The notes below the pieces were generated by a model that worked only from the letters and a program-made list of their open reading frames with translations, did no database searches and had not been told where the DNA came from. Of a stretch of 55,432 nt of DNA, positions 1 to 9,627 are shown piece after piece (the stretch's first letter is position 1; the number at the start of each line of letters is the position of its first letter). Origin of the DNA: Aphanocapsa sp. GSE-SYN-MK-11-07L. GTDB taxonomy: Bacteria > Cyanobacteriota > Cyanobacteriia > Thermosynechococcales > Thermosynechococcaceae. The stretch is taken from contig JAHHGS010000088.1 of NCBI GenBank assembly GCA_019359715.1, forward strand, positions 1 through 55,432, given 5' to 3'. The translations under genes and the position numbers were made by a program.

Positions 1-64
1 GTCGCACCCCACACAGCCGCTTAAATGCTGCGGGGTTGAGGTCTTTAACATCGTTGTAGGTCAT
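1..64 (-). CDS. IS transposase, N-terminal fragment (runs off window)
   Basis: Only the first 21 codons are in the window, reading from ATG at 64 down to base 1. A strong AGGAGG ribosome binding site lies 8 bases upstream. The short peptide (MTYNDVKDLNP then AAFKRLCGV) resembles the N-terminal segment of cyanobacterial IS5-group (DDE_Tnp_4) transposases, which open with a 'LxxxxFKRLTGV' helix. The family call is from recall and the fragment is very short. Its position immediately inside the break in the methyltransferase gene supports a transposase. Confidence 0.5.
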   Translation of the reverse strand, partial: MTYNDVKDLNPAAFKRLCGVR

Positions 65-122
65 GAACAAATCCTCCTTTGACCTACTTTCTCCTTAATA
101 CAAATACTTTCGCAAGAGGTCT
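1..122 (-). mobile_element. End of an insertion sequence interrupting the methyltransferase gene
   Basis: On the minus strand the methyltransferase reading frame is normal down to about base 123. It then passes into unrelated sequence that starts AGACCTCTTGCGAAAG and leads within 60 bases to the transposase start. That places the element boundary at about 122/123. The other end and the target duplication are outside the window, so the terminal inverted repeat cannot be checked here. Confidence 0.5.
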
Positions 123-608
123 AATCTCTTCGGTCGGACTTAACCCTGCTTTTTCTCGAATTATGGTAGCTGAGTAATCTCGGATATCTCCAATGAGTGC
201 TATGTCTGGACGAATTGTTTTTCGGGCTGCTGGGTCAACCTCGCAGGCAAGAAGCACCTTGATTCCTTCCCTCTCTAGCCCTAGGTCTAAACCCATGCAG
301 CCAGAAAAAAAGCTTAAAGCTTTGAGGTTTGGCTTACTAAAAGACCTTCTTGCATGGTCAGGGACAGGTACACTAACATCTTCTCCCTTCCAGCGATACT
401 CGTTTACGGATTCCGATGCAACAATCCAGCGACTGCTAATCCTCTCTCCAATGATTTCACCGTATCGGAGTAGTTTGCGAACATATTGCTCTGAACAATT
501 CAATATTTCAGAGGTTTCTTTGACAGAGATGTATTGCTCAGGCACGATTTCGGACACGAAACTAAAATTAGGTACCCAGTAATAGTTAGCGGAGGATAGT
601 ATGTGCAA
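84..608 (-). pseudogene. Truncated HTH-C5 DNA cytosine methyltransferase, 5' part
   Basis: The N-terminal part (roughly residues 26-75) looks like an excisionase/MerR-type helix-turn-helix ('ISVKETSEILNCSEQYVRKL'). It is followed from about residue 96 by C5-methyltransferase motif I (LSFFSGCMGLDLGLE) and motif II (ACEVDPAA). The protein should continue to the catalytic Pro-Cys-Gln motif IV. Instead, after 'GLSPTEEI' it changes to 'RPLAKVFVLRRK' and stops, which is where the insertion sequence begins. Without motifs IV to X it cannot methylate DNA. The longest frame starts at TTG 608; GTG at 557 or 545 is also possible. Target sequence unknown. Confidence 0.75.
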
Positions 609-656
609 GCTTTTTCACAAATGTTCTTATGCTGTGGTTTTGCTCAGAAGCATCTC

Positions 657-1688
657 CTAACTGCGTTCTAAGCGACGGCTGAGTTGCGACATTGTGAAAC
701 AGAATATCCAGTAGAGCAGACCAATAAACACGTAGGCTTCGGCATAGCGACCAAAAAACTGCGGTTGGGCCAAGATGGAGCGCGTCATGCCCGTTAGTTC
801 TAAGAGGGCAAATAGAGAGAGCAGTGACGTGTCTTTGAACAAAGAAATGAACTGACCGACGATCGCTGGTGTCACCGTGCGGAGAGCTTGCGGTAGCACA
901 ACAAGCGCTAAGGTGAGAGGTACATTCAAGCCCAGCGCTTTGGCAGCTTCAACCTGCCCTTTTGGAATCGATTGCAGCCCGCCGCGCACATTTTCGGCCA
1001 GGTAAGCAGCGTTGAATAAAACTAGCCCGGCGATCGCCCGCAGCAGCCGATCTAAACGCCATTCCCCTGGTAGCACTAGCGGCAGCATCACCTGAGCCAT
1101 GAATAAAATTCCAATTAGGGGCAAGCCGCGCATAATTTCGATGTAAGCCGTCGCAAAGCCGCGCAGAATCGGCAGCTCACTCTTGCGCCCCAAGGCCAGC
1201 AGCACCCCCAACGGAAAGGCCAAAAAGATACTGACTGAAGCCAGCAGCAAGGTCAACAGCAACCCATTCCAAAGGTTGTTATTGACTATCGGCAATCCCA
1301 GCCCACCCCCAATCAGCCAAAGTACGAGTAAAAATGAGACGGGCAGCAGGTAGAGGGTCAGGGTAAACACGCTGATCGGTTTCTGTTTAGCTTTTATCCC
1401 GTACCAAGTTAGCCCACCGCCAAGGCCCAAAATTAGGGCTAAAACAACCCACAGCCGCCAATACTGCTGGGGCGGGTAGCGCCCCACCAACAAGCGAGAG
1501 AAATTTTGCTGCACGATCGCCCACTCAGCCTTAACGAATAGCCAATCCAAAACCTGCCAGCCCGCATACAAGACCACCCACAAGCAAACTAGGGTGAACA
1601 GGCTGCTCAGCCAAGAATCAAACAGATTGCGCTTTAACCAGTGCCAGACGGTTGAAGTTGAGGCTAACTCAGGCGGTTTGGAAGTCAT
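657..1688 (-). CDS. natH: Polar amino-acid ABC transporter permease (BztC/AapM/NatH type)
   Basis: Inner-membrane permease of a polar amino-acid ABC importer, 343 residues, with several extra N-terminal membrane segments as in BztC/AapM proteins. The EAA loop that contacts the ATPase is visible near residue 240 (GGLQSIPKGQVEAAKALGL). The MRGLPLIGILF stretch before it is also typical of this family. It lies 3 bases after the companion permease, so the two are co-transcribed and probably form a heterodimer. The binding protein and ATPase expected for a NatFGH-BgtA type system are not in the window. The symbol follows cyanobacterial usage by analogy. Confidence 0.8.
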   Translation of the reverse strand: MTSKPPELASTSTVWHWLKRNLFDSWLSSLFTLVCLWVVLYAGWQVLDWLFVKAEWAIVQQNFSRLLVGRYPPQQYWRLWVVLALILGLGGGLTWYGIKAKQKPISVFTLTLYLLPVSFLLVLWLIGGGLGLPIVNNNLWNGLLLTLLLASVSIFLAFPLGVLLALGRKSELPILRGFATAYIEIMRGLPLIGILFMAQVMLPLVLPGEWRLDRLLRAIAGLVLFNAAYLAENVRGGLQSIPKGQVEAAKALGLNVPLTLALVVLPQALRTVTPAIVGQFISLFKDTSLLSLFALLELTGMTRSILAQPQFFGRYAEAYVFIGLLYWIFCFTMSQLSRRLERS

Positions 1689-1691
1689 GGG

Positions 1692-2642
1692 TTAGCGCTC
1701 CACCAGTTGGACACTGCGATTGTAGAAGTTGAGCAACAGAGAAATCACCAGACTGATCAGCAGATAGCTGCTCATAATCAAAATCATCACTTCTACCGCT
1801 CGCCCGGTTTGGTTATAAGTTGTAGAGGCAATCGCATACAGATCGGGATAGCCGACCGCGAGCGCCAAGCTAGAATTTTTGGCCAAGTTGAGATACTGGT
1901 TGCCCAAGGGCGGCACAATCGACCGCAGCGCTTGGGGCAAAATTACTAACCAGAGGACAAGGGCTGGTTTTAAACCCAGCGATCGAGCTGCTTCCGACTG
2001 TCCCCTGGGCACAGACTGAATGCCAGCCCGAACAATTTCGGCAATGAACGTGCCGGTGTAAAACGTTAGCCCCAACAGCAGGGCCGAAAACTCTGGCGAA
2101 AGTTGCAGCCCCCCCGGCAGCGTAATTCCAGCATTACTGATCGAAATTCCGGCTAAATTAATCTCACCCTCTTTGGGCAAACTCAAGAAAACCGCAAAGT
2201 ACCAAAAGAACAATTGCAGCAGTAATGGCGTATTCCGCAGTATTTCAACATAAACCATGGCCAGTTGCCGCAGCAGCCAGTTTCGCGATAGGCGGGCAAT
2301 TCCGGCTGCCAGACCGACCGCAGTGGCTAGCCCGATGCCAAACACAATTACTCGCAGCGAGTTGACTAAGCCGACAAACAGGGCCCGCCAATAGCTGTAG
2401 GTGGGCTGATAGGCGATCGGGGTTTCGCCAATCCCAAATCCGGCTTGAAACTTGAGAAAGTCAAACCCTGGTTCTAGACCTAACCGCTGCAAATTACGGG
2501 TGAGATTGCTCCAGAGCAAGAACAAAATTAGCCCCACCACTGCCACAGCCAATCCCTGCCCTGCCCACTGCCAGAACCGAGCATCCCGCCAGAGGGCAAC
2601 TCTAGAAGTTGAAGGTGTAGATCTAGCCGATCTAGACGTCAT
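1692..2642 (-). CDS. natG: Polar amino-acid ABC transporter permease (BztB/AapQ/NatG type)
   Basis: Partner permease of the next gene. A hydrophobic helix near residues 25-45 is followed by a periplasmic segment and a HisM-like permease domain. Family motifs are ILRNTPLLLQLFF and the EAA loop AGIQSVPRGQSEAARSLGL. I chose ATG at 2642, which has GGAG about 9 bases upstream, over an in-frame TTG at 2651. The gene is divergent from carB, and the roughly 200-base gap probably holds both promoters. Specificity for acidic or neutral polar amino acids is inferred from the family only. Confidence 0.8.
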   Translation of the reverse strand: MTSRSARSTPSTSRVALWRDARFWQWAGQGLAVAVVGLILFLLWSNLTRNLQRLGLEPGFDFLKFQAGFGIGETPIAYQPTYSYWRALFVGLVNSLRVIVFGIGLATAVGLAAGIARLSRNWLLRQLAMVYVEILRNTPLLLQLFFWYFAVFLSLPKEGEINLAGISISNAGITLPGGLQLSPEFSALLLGLTFYTGTFIAEIVRAGIQSVPRGQSEAARSLGLKPALVLWLVILPQALRSIVPPLGNQYLNLAKNSSLALAVGYPDLYAIASTTYNQTGRAVEVMILIMSSYLLISLVISLLLNFYNRSVQLVER

Positions 2643-2860
2643 CTTGGGCAACTCCAGTTAAAACTCAACTATCGCACCTCTTTTGATCGGTTCGGTATAG
2701 AAGCAACGTTACCTGATTTGGATTGCCCCTCTGGCTTGTCTGCCTTTTCCGCTTCTGCTTTCTAAATCTCTAAATGCAGTATCGGCAACAATGTTTTACC
2801 ATGCTACGGTTTAGGATTAAAACGCTGCCTACCCGTCCTTCTTTAATTCGTAGTCTTCCT

Positions 2861-5800
2861 ATGCCTCGCCGTAACGATCTCAACAAAATTCTCTTGATTG
2901 GTTCTGGCCCGATCGTGATTGGGCAGGCCTGCGAGTTTGACTATTCTGGCACTCAAGCTTGTAAAGCCCTGCGGGACGAAGGTTACGAGGTGGTGTTAGT
3001 CAACTCTAACCCGGCCACGATCATGACCGACCCTGGCACTGCCGATCGCACGTATATTGAACCGCTGACACCGGAACTGGTCGAAAAGATCATTGCCAGA
3101 GAGCGCCCAGATGCTCTGTTGCCGACGATGGGTGGACAAACAGCCCTCAACCTGGCCGTGACGTTGGCTAAAACGGGCGTGCTGGAAAAATATGGAGTAG
3201 AGCTGATTGGGGCCAAGCTACCGGCGATCGAAATGGCCGAAGACCGCAAGCTGTTCAAGCAGGCCATGGAGCGGATTGGAGTCGGGGTTTGCCCGTCTGG
3301 CTTAGCTGAAACAATGGCCGAGTCAAAGGCGATCGCTCAGCAAATTGGCAGTTACCCAATTATCATTCGGCCTGCCTTTACGATGGGCGGCTCTGGCGGC
3401 GGCATTGCCTACAACCAAGAAGAATTTGAAGAAATTGCCCAATCCGGCTTAGATGCCAGCCCCGTCTCGCAGATTTTGATTGAGCAATCGCTGATTGGCT
3501 GGAAGGAGTACGAGCTAGAGGTGATGCGGGATTTGGCAGATAACGTGGTAATTATCTGCTCAATTGAAAACCTTGACCCGATGGGCATTCATACGGGGGA
3601 CTCGATCACCGTTGCCCCAGCCCAAACCCTGACCGACAAAGAATATCAGCGGCTGCGGGATGCCGCAATCAAAATCATCCGTGAAATTGGCGTGGAAACA
3701 GGTGGCTCAAATATTCAATTTGCCGTCAATCCCGACACCGGCGACATGATCGTGATTGAAATGAATCCGAGAGTTTCTCGTTCGTCGGCCCTGGCCTCGA
3801 AGGCCACCGGCTTCCCGATCGCCAAGTTTGCGGCCAAGCTTGCGGTCGGTTACACCCTAGATGAAATTCCGAACGACATTACCAAAAAAACACCGGCCAG
3901 CTTTGAGCCGACGATTGATTATGTCGTGACCAAAATTCCCCGCTTTGCCTTTGAGAAGTTTCCAGGGTCTTCGCCCGTGCTGACCACCCAAATGAAATCG
4001 GTTGGGGAAGCAATGGCGATTGGGCGCACCTTCCAGGAGTCGTTTCAGAAGGCGCTGAGATCGCTGGAAACGGGTCGGGCCGGCTGGGGCTGCGACAAAG
4101 CCGAAAAATTGCCCAGCCTAGAGCAAATTCGAGCCGGACTGCGCACCCCCAACCCAGAGCGGATTTTCACGGTGCGGCACGCCTTCTTAATGGGAATGAC
4201 GATTGAAGAAGTTTACGAGCTAACCGCCATTGACCCCTGGTTCCTGCGCCACATGCGCGACCTGCTGGAAACCGAAAAATACCTGAAGCGCAAGTCCCTC
4301 AGCCAACTGACGGTGGGAGATTTCTGGGCAGTTAAGCAGCAGGGATTTAGCGATCGCCAAATTGCCTTTGCTACCAAATCGACCGAAGATGAAGTGCGAG
4401 CCTATCGCAAGCAGCTCGGCGTGATCCCGGTTTACAAGACGGTTGATACCTGCGCGGCTGAGTTTGAAGCCTTTACGCCCTACTATTATTCCGCCTACGA
4501 GATTCCCAGTCAGCAAATTACCCTGCAAGACTCGGAATCAGTGACCGTCGTCGCGCCAGAATCAGAAATTTTGCCCTCAGAGCGCCGGAAAGTAATGATT
4601 TTGGGTTCCGGGCCCAACCGAATTGGGCAGGGAATTGAATTTGACTACTGCTGCTGCCATGCTTCCTATGCTCTGCGGGCAGATGGGTTTGAGACAATCA
4701 TGGTTAACTCCAACCCAGAAACCGTCTCGACCGACTATGACACCAGCGATCGGCTCTACTTTGAACCCCTGACCAAAGAAGATGTAATCAACATTTTGGA
4801 AGCTGAAAATCCAGACGGGATCATTATTCAGTTTGGCGGGCAAACTCCGCTCAAGTTGGCGGTGCCGCTGCAAGAGTACCTCAACCACCCAGCGACTGGC
4901 GTCACCAGTAAAATTTGGGGCACTTCCCCTGACTCGATTGATATTGCCGAAGACCGAGAACGATTTGAAGACATTCTGCGCGAACTCGACATTGACCGCC
5001 CTCCCAACGGCATGGCCCGTAGCTACGATGAAGCCCTCACAGTCGCCCGCCGGATTAACTACCCAGTCATGGTGCGCCCCAGCTACGTGTTAGGGGGTCG
5101 GGGGATGGAAACGGTCTACTCAGATGCCGAGCTAGAGCGCTACATGACCTATGGAATTCAGGTTGAACCCGACCACCCAATTCTGATCGACAAGTTTCTC
5201 GAAAATGCGATTGAGGTGGATGTGGATGCGATCGCTGATGCAACCGGTCAAGTGGTGATTGGTGGGATCATGGAGCACATTGAGCAAGCCGGGATTCACT
5301 CCGGCGATTCGGCCTGCACTTTACCTTCGATCTCGTTGTCTGCGCCTGTCTTAGAGAAAGTCCGGGCCTGGTCGATCGCCCTGGCCAAGCGGCTGCATGT
5401 TTTGGGTTTAATGAACCTGCAATTAGCGGTTCAAGGTGATCAGGTCTACATTTTAGAAGCCAACCCGCGCGCCTCGCGGACGGTGCCCTTTGTCTCGAAG
5501 GCGATCGGGGTTCCCTTGGCCCAAATTGCCGCTCGAATTATGTCTGGGCGCACTCTAGCTGAATTGAAGTTCACTGAAGAGAAAGTGCCCAGCTACGTCT
5601 CGGTCAAAGAAGCCGTGCTGCCGTTTGATAAGTTTGCCGGCACCGATACGCTGCTCGGCCCAGAAATGCGATCGACGGGGGAAGCAATGGGGGTCGATCA
5701 AGATTTTGGGCGGGCCTTTGCCAAGTCGCAGCTCTCGGCCAACCAGCGCTTGCCCCTGAGTGGGACAGTGTTTGTGTCGATGAGCGATCGCGATAAAGCT

Positions 5801-6184
5801 CCCGTTGTGCCAGTGGTCAAAGACTTGATGGCAATGGGCTTTCAGGTGATTGCTACCGAGGGAACTCGCCGCGTGTTGCAAGAGCACGGGCTAGCCGATG
5901 TCGAACTGGTGCTGAAACTGCATGAGGGTCGTCCCCATGTCCTGGATGCGATTAAAAACCAGAAGGTACAACTGATCTTGAACACGCCTTCAGGCGAGGA
6001 AGCGCAAGTTGATGGGCGCCTAATTCGTCGATCGGCCCTGATGTACAAAATTCCAATTATCACCACGCTGGCTGGGGCAAAAGCCACGGCGGCAGCGATT
6101 CGGGCCCTGCAATCAGCTCCGCTGGCGGTCAAATCAATTCAGGAATATCATCTTGCCCAGCCGCCCGTTAACATTAGTAAATAG
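2861..6184 (+). CDS. carB: Carbamoyl-phosphate synthase large subunit
   Basis: Makes carbamoyl phosphate from bicarbonate, ammonia (from the CarA glutaminase) and two ATP, for arginine and pyrimidine synthesis. Two homologous halves are clear: [17 protein letters not shown] at the N terminus and [17 protein letters not shown] in the middle, each with an ATP-grasp signature ([18 protein letters not shown] and [18 protein letters not shown]). A C-terminal methylglyoxal-synthase-like regulatory domain contains [13 protein letters not shown]. Length from ATG 2861 is 1107 residues, near the usual 1080-1100. The frame is open upstream to 2774, but homology begins at [14 protein letters not shown]. 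CarA is not adjacent, which is common in cyanobacteria. Confidence 0.96.
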   Translation: MPRRNDLNKILLIGSGPIVIGQACEFDYSGTQACKALRDEGYEVVLVNSNPATIMTDPGTADRTYIEPLTPELVEKIIARERPDALLPTMGGQTALNLAVTLAKTGVLEKYGVELIGAKLPAIEMAEDRKLFKQAMERIGVGVCPSGLAETMAESKAIAQQIGSYPIIIRPAFTMGGSGGGIAYNQEEFEEIAQSGLDASPVSQILIEQSLIGWKEYELEVMRDLADNVVIICSIENLDPMGIHTGDSITVAPAQTLTDKEYQRLRDAAIKIIREIGVETGGSNIQFAVNPDTGDMIVIEMNPRVSRSSALASKATGFPIAKFAAKLAVGYTLDEIPNDITKKTPASFEPTIDYVVTKIPRFAFEKFPGSSPVLTTQMKSVGEAMAIGRTFQESFQKALRSLETGRAGWGCDKAEKLPSLEQIRAGLRTPNPERIFTVRHAFLMGMTIEEVYELTAIDPWFLRHMRDLLETEKYLKRKSLSQLTVGDFWAVKQQGFSDRQIAFATKSTEDEVRAYRKQLGVIPVYKTVDTCAAEFEAFTPYYYSAYEIPSQQITLQDSESVTVVAPESEILPSERRKVMILGSGPNRIGQGIEFDYCCCHASYALRADGFETIMVNSNPETVSTDYDTSDRLYFEPLTKEDVINILEAENPDGIIIQFGGQTPLKLAVPLQEYLNHPATGVTSKIWGTSPDSIDIAEDRERFEDILRELDIDRPPNGMARSYDEALTVARRINYPVMVRPSYVLGGRGMETVYSDAELERYMTYGIQVEPDHPILIDKFLENAIEVDVDAIADATGQVVIGGIMEHIEQAGIHSGDSACTLPSISLSAPVLEKVRAWSIALAKRLHVLGLMNLQLAVQGDQVYILEANPRASRTVPFVSKAIGVPLAQIAARIMSGRTLAELKFTEEKVPSYVSVKEAVLPFDKFAGTDTLLGPEMRSTGEAMGVDQDFGRAFAKSQLSANQRLPLSGTVFVSMSDRDKAPVVPVVKDLMAMGFQVIATEGTRRVLQEHGLADVELVLKLHEGRPHVLDAIKNQKVQLILNTPSGEEAQVDGRLIRRSALMYKIPIITTLAGAKATAAAIRALQSAPLAVKSIQEYHLAQPPVNISK

Positions 6185-6553
6185 AGTGAAACTTGTGAGT
6201 CACCAGCCAGTTGCTTATCTTCTCGACTAACCAAAGTCTAGAACGTACCAATAGATTGAATTTAAGCTGTTTTTCCGTCAGCACTTCTAGCCTTGGCTCC
6301 TCAGCCCAGAAGGATGAATATCTTAAGCAATCTTTAAAAAAGTCAGAATTGGTCACCGAATAATGAGAAGAACCAGCTTAGGAATGTTACAATTGTTTAC
6401 ATAGTGTTATCGAATTGCTTTGAACTGACTAGTCTGGTCACAAAATTGAACGAGATTGAATTTTACTCTTCCTATTCGGCCATGCTGTCGCCGGCCGGCC
6501 CACATTCCCTTAACTTTGCGTTTTGCTTCCCATTAGGACTGCGGGGCTAAATT
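6185..6553. other. Intergenic region between carB and the sigma factor gene
   Basis: About 370 bases with no convincing gene on either strand. AT-rich segments around 6385-6440 probably contain the sigma factor promoter, but no box pair is convincing. I see no terminator hairpin after carB. Confidence 0.4.
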
Positions 6554-7510
6554 ATGAAAACTGCCGAGACTTCTAAAGATTTAGTGCGTGCCTATCTGCG
6601 TGAGATTGGGCGTGTGCCTCTGCTGACCCATGAGCAGGAAATCCTCTATGGCAAGCAGGTGCAGCAGTTAGCGATGCTCAACCAGGTTCGAGAACATCTG
6701 ACTGAGCAACTAGGGCACGAACCAACTGAAGCTGAGTGGGCGATCGCTGCTCAGGTCGAAGTTGCCAACCTGCAAGCCACTTTAGCTAAGGGCGAAGTCG
6801 CCAAGCGCAAGATGGTTGAAGCCAACCTGCGGCTGGTGGTTTCAGTCGCCAAGAAATACATTAAGCGCAATGTTGACCTGCTGGATTTGATTCAAGAAGG
6901 CACAATCGGCATGCAGCGCGGGGTAGAAAAGTTTGACCCGACCAAGGGCTATCGGTTTTCTACCTACGCCTATTGGTGGATTCGGCAAGCAATCACGCGG
7001 GCGATCGCCGAAAAGGGCCGCACCATCCGACTGCCAATTCACATTACTGAAAAGCTGAACAAAATTAAAAAAGCTCAGCGATCGCTCTCCCAGCAGTACG
7101 GGCGGGCTGCCACCATGAGCGAATTGGCTGATGAGCTAGAACTCACACCCAAGCAAGTGCGGGAATATTTAGAACGCTCTCGGCAACCCTTGTCGCTGGA
7201 TGTGCGGGTGGGTGACAACCAAGACACTGAGCTGGGCGAACTATTAGAAGACACCGCCGCTTCTCCCGATGATTTTACGGCTCAAGCTTCCCTGCGGGCA
7301 GACTTGGAGCGCCTGATGGCAGACCTGACTCCCCAACAGCGGCAGGTGCTAGCCCTCCGGTTTGGGCTAGAGGATGGTCAACCGATGACGCTAGCCAAGG
7401 TGGGCGATCACCTGAGTATCAGTCGAGAACGGGTGCGTCAAATTGAGCGGGAAGCCCTTGGCAAACTCCGCAAACGCAAAAGCGACATTCACGAGTACCT
7501 GGCCAGTTAA
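6554..7510 (+). CDS. Group 2 RNA polymerase sigma-70 factor
   Basis: Non-essential RpoD-like sigma factor that redirects RNA polymerase under stress or in the light/dark cycle. The 318 residues start with region 1.2 ([21 protein letters not shown]). Region 2 is complete ([47 protein letters not shown]), followed by region 3 and region 4.2 ([20 protein letters not shown]). The short N terminus without region 1.1 separates it from the principal SigA. The opening motif is most like the cyanobacterial SigB/SigD group, but I cannot choose between them. Its stop overlaps by 4 bases the end of the convergent gene. Confidence 0.93.
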   Translation: MKTAETSKDLVRAYLREIGRVPLLTHEQEILYGKQVQQLAMLNQVREHLTEQLGHEPTEAEWAIAAQVEVANLQATLAKGEVAKRKMVEANLRLVVSVAKKYIKRNVDLLDLIQEGTIGMQRGVEKFDPTKGYRFSTYAYWWIRQAITRAIAEKGRTIRLPIHITEKLNKIKKAQRSLSQQYGRAATMSELADELELTPKQVREYLERSRQPLSLDVRVGDNQDTELGELLEDTAASPDDFTAQASLRADLERLMADLTPQQRQVLALRFGLEDGQPMTLAKVGDHLSISRERVRQIEREALGKLRKRKSDIHEYLAS

Positions 7511-7935
7511 TCAATAAACCCCATTAGTTCAAATGGGTTGTCAATGTCATTCGAGCCGATCGGACGATGATTGGGTAGTTCAGGACATTCCTCTAGCAGA
7601 ATTGGGCTAGGCGCAATTGGCCGATCGCCGGAGACTGTAAATGTTTCCCAATCTACCAGTTCACTGCTAAAGAGCGGGCGATTATGGGGTAGCATGACGT
7701 TTTCGATTTGCTTCAGCGAGCTGGCTCCAACTGGGCGACCATACATAATTGAACTCCAAGTTACAACTTCTGCTGGAGCATCAAAGATTGGCCGATCGTC
7801 CGGTAAGTCAGCCAGCCGATAGGATTCAGTATCGGCAAAAATCGGTCGATGCTCTGGCAAATCGGCAAACCGATAGGGCTGGATACTGGACTCAAGATCA
7901 CAGCTTGGAGGTTCAGGTAAATCGGCACTGTTCAT
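7507..7935 (-). CDS. Hypothetical protein with six RP[ILV] repeats of about 19 residues
   Basis: A 142-residue acidic protein without signal peptide or membrane segment. An Arg-Pro-hydrophobic motif occurs at residues 30, 48, 67, 86, 105 and 124, giving spacings of 18, 19, 19, 19 and 19. The fullest forms read [24 protein letters not shown] and LPNHRPIG. The two N-terminal units (residues 21-38 and 39-56) are nearly identical, so this part is a recent duplication. I recall short RPI-motif proteins in other cyanobacteria but cannot confirm a family or function. Codon use and HIP1-like GATCG sites match the neighbours, arguing for a native gene. Confidence 0.75.
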   Translation of the reverse strand: MNSADLPEPPSCDLESSIQPYRFADLPEHRPIFADTESYRLADLPDDRPIFDAPAEVVTWSSIMYGRPVGASSLKQIENVMLPHNRPLFSSELVDWETFTVSGDRPIAPSPILLEECPELPNHRPIGSNDIDNPFELMGFID

Positions 7936-8034
7936 TGGATCACACCTTAATTGCGAGAGTCCTGCAATGGTTCTGTTTGAAGATTATATCAATCCCCAAT
8001 TGATCCAGAGCAGTCTTTCTAACAGCGCAACCTG

Positions 8035-8895
8035 CTAAGGATTACAGTAGGCACACTCTGCCGGACTGGCCTTTTCTTTGCCCTCCGGAAAGTCGATCGT
8101 TTGGCGATGCCCACATTTTTGACAGCCATACACCTGCGATCGCACCTCAGCCGTCGGCAAGCCACACCACTCACAGGGGAGACCTGGTACGGTTTCGATT
8201 AGATCAAAGCCTGGCGACTCACAGCGCGGACAAAGACGCAGCAGCTTTGCGATTAAATCTTGGGTGGCTTGGGCGATCGCCTGCATCCGGGTTGGATTGT
8301 AAAGCGCCCGCATGTCGGTTTCGAGCTGGGCCTTGCCGGTGATAGCCAAGGCGTGCTGAACTGCTTTTTCTAAAGCGGCTGGACTGGTAATCCCCTTAAA
8401 AATCTCGGCTTCGGAGGGTGCTTCCGGGCGAGTGATTACGACCAGACCGTGTTGCGGAAAGCCGACTTGCTGGGCAAAGGCTTGGGCGGCTGGCAAGTTA
8501 GTGACAACTTTATGACTGTAATTGGTTTCGGGGGTGAGGACTTGTCCGATCACCTCCAACTCATGCTGGCGATCAATCAGCACCACCAATTCGCGATCGC
8601 AGGACAGGTAAGGAAAAGCAGGGTGGGGGCCAAAGCTACCTTCGCTTGCCAACGCCAAGGTTTGGCCCGTTAGCTCCATCGCCGTTTCGGCTTTTCGCCG
8701 CGCTGCTTCTAGCTGATTGCCAGCCCGATCAATGTCTCGTGTAAACGTACCAAAAGCATCGGTGTTAAAGTTGGTGGGCACTTGCACGGTTACGCCCAAG
8801 GCGGGTTCAATCAGGGGCGCGATCGCCTTTTCTTTTTCGTGCATGGTCGCCAAGACTGCTACTCGCCCGGCAAATCGCTGCGATGGGTGGGTCAT
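8035..8895 (-). CDS. DUF6671-like protein with C-terminal zinc ribbons
   Basis: A 286-residue soluble protein. The N-terminal domain (about 1-210) contains GRVAVLATMHEKE and ASEGSFGPHP, which I associate with the uncharacterised DUF6671 family. The C-terminal 70 residues carry four paired cysteines (CPRC, CEWC, CQKC, CAYC), which can form two zinc-binding knuckles. ATG at 8895 is the only good start. No function is known to me, and the zinc ribbon is compatible with nucleic-acid or protein binding. It is on the same strand as the RP-repeat gene but about 100 bases upstream of it. Confidence 0.7.
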   Translation of the reverse strand: MTHPSQRFAGRVAVLATMHEKEKAIAPLIEPALGVTVQVPTNFNTDAFGTFTRDIDRAGNQLEAARRKAETAMELTGQTLALASEGSFGPHPAFPYLSCDRELVVLIDRQHELEVIGQVLTPETNYSHKVVTNLPAAQAFAQQVGFPQHGLVVITRPEAPSEAEIFKGITSPAALEKAVQHALAITGKAQLETDMRALYNPTRMQAIAQATQDLIAKLLRLCPRCESPGFDLIETVPGLPCEWCGLPTAEVRSQVYGCQKCGHRQTIDFPEGKEKASPAECAYCNP

Positions 8896-8902
8896 TAATC
8901 TA

Positions 8903-9295
8903 TTAGAAGAAAAATATGTCAGTCACCACTGTAACTAAGGCAGCCAAGGTAGCTGTGGCTGTCACCGTCTCTGCCGGACATTTTTTGCTTGTAAATTGGC
9001 CGAGTAAGAATGAAATCATTGCAAACACGCAGATCCCATTGAGGGCGTCTGCCCAGGAAACTCTCAAAGCTGGATGATCAACATTTAGATATCGGGTGGA
9101 TTGGTTAAAGACAATGCTCCAATTCCAGGCGATCGACGTCAGTGCAGTCGCAATTGCAGTCATAATCTGAGAGCTGCGAGAAATGTGAATCTTAATCAGC
9201 CTGATCAAGCCATAGACAATTAGACCATTCAGAATCGACCAGAAGACAACATAGGGCGTGATGTAAAAAATCGGAGTTGTAAAAAAATTAACCAT
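8903..9295 (-). CDS. Small hypothetical membrane protein
   Basis: About 130 residues from ATG 9295 (a TTG at 9322 would add 9). Hydrophobic segments suggest three or four transmembrane helices, with a hydrophobic C terminus (TAALAALV-type stretch ending TDIFFF). The middle segment contains ALTSIAWNWSIVFNQS and the polar loop VDHPALRVSW. I do not recognise a family. It ends 7 bases before the DUF6671-like gene and on the same strand, so the two may be co-transcribed. Confidence 0.6.
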   Translation of the reverse strand: MVNFFTTPIFYITPYVVFWSILNGLIVYGLIRLIKIHISRSSQIMTAIATALTSIAWNWSIVFNQSTRYLNVDHPALRVSWADALNGICVFAMISFLLGQFTSKKCPAETVTATATLAALVTVVTDIFFF

Positions 9296-9627
9296 AAATC
9301 TTAGTTTAAGAAACTTACCCAAGCATTCCCAGAACAGGTTGAGCCATTTCTACCCTTGCCCGAAACTCGCGATCGCCAAAATTGGATCTTGAGGCAACGG
9401 GTTGATTTGCCCAAAATAGAATAGAAATGTTGAACTCTTAGTTTAGGGTGCCCAGAAAGAATCTTTGCTCAACAATCTTTTGCCCTTAGCCTCCGCCAGT
9501 TGCTTTATGGTCGGCTTTCCAGAATTTATGCCAAGGTTTACTCATCAAGCATTTCGGGGCAATCCCAGCTTGATCAGAAGGCTTCATTAGTTTTCTGGAT
9601 TTAAATTCTCGGTGAGCAGAGATGTTC
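9296..9627. other. Intergenic region, no feature recognised
   Basis: About 330 bases between the small membrane protein and the TerC-family gene. It includes one GCGATCGC site near 9370. I see no coding frame with a ribosome binding site and no strong hairpin. Confidence 0.4.

Noticed and set aside
6174-6356. 60-codon minus-strand frame after carB
   Set aside because: No RBS, no domain, and it overlaps the carB end; treated as chance.
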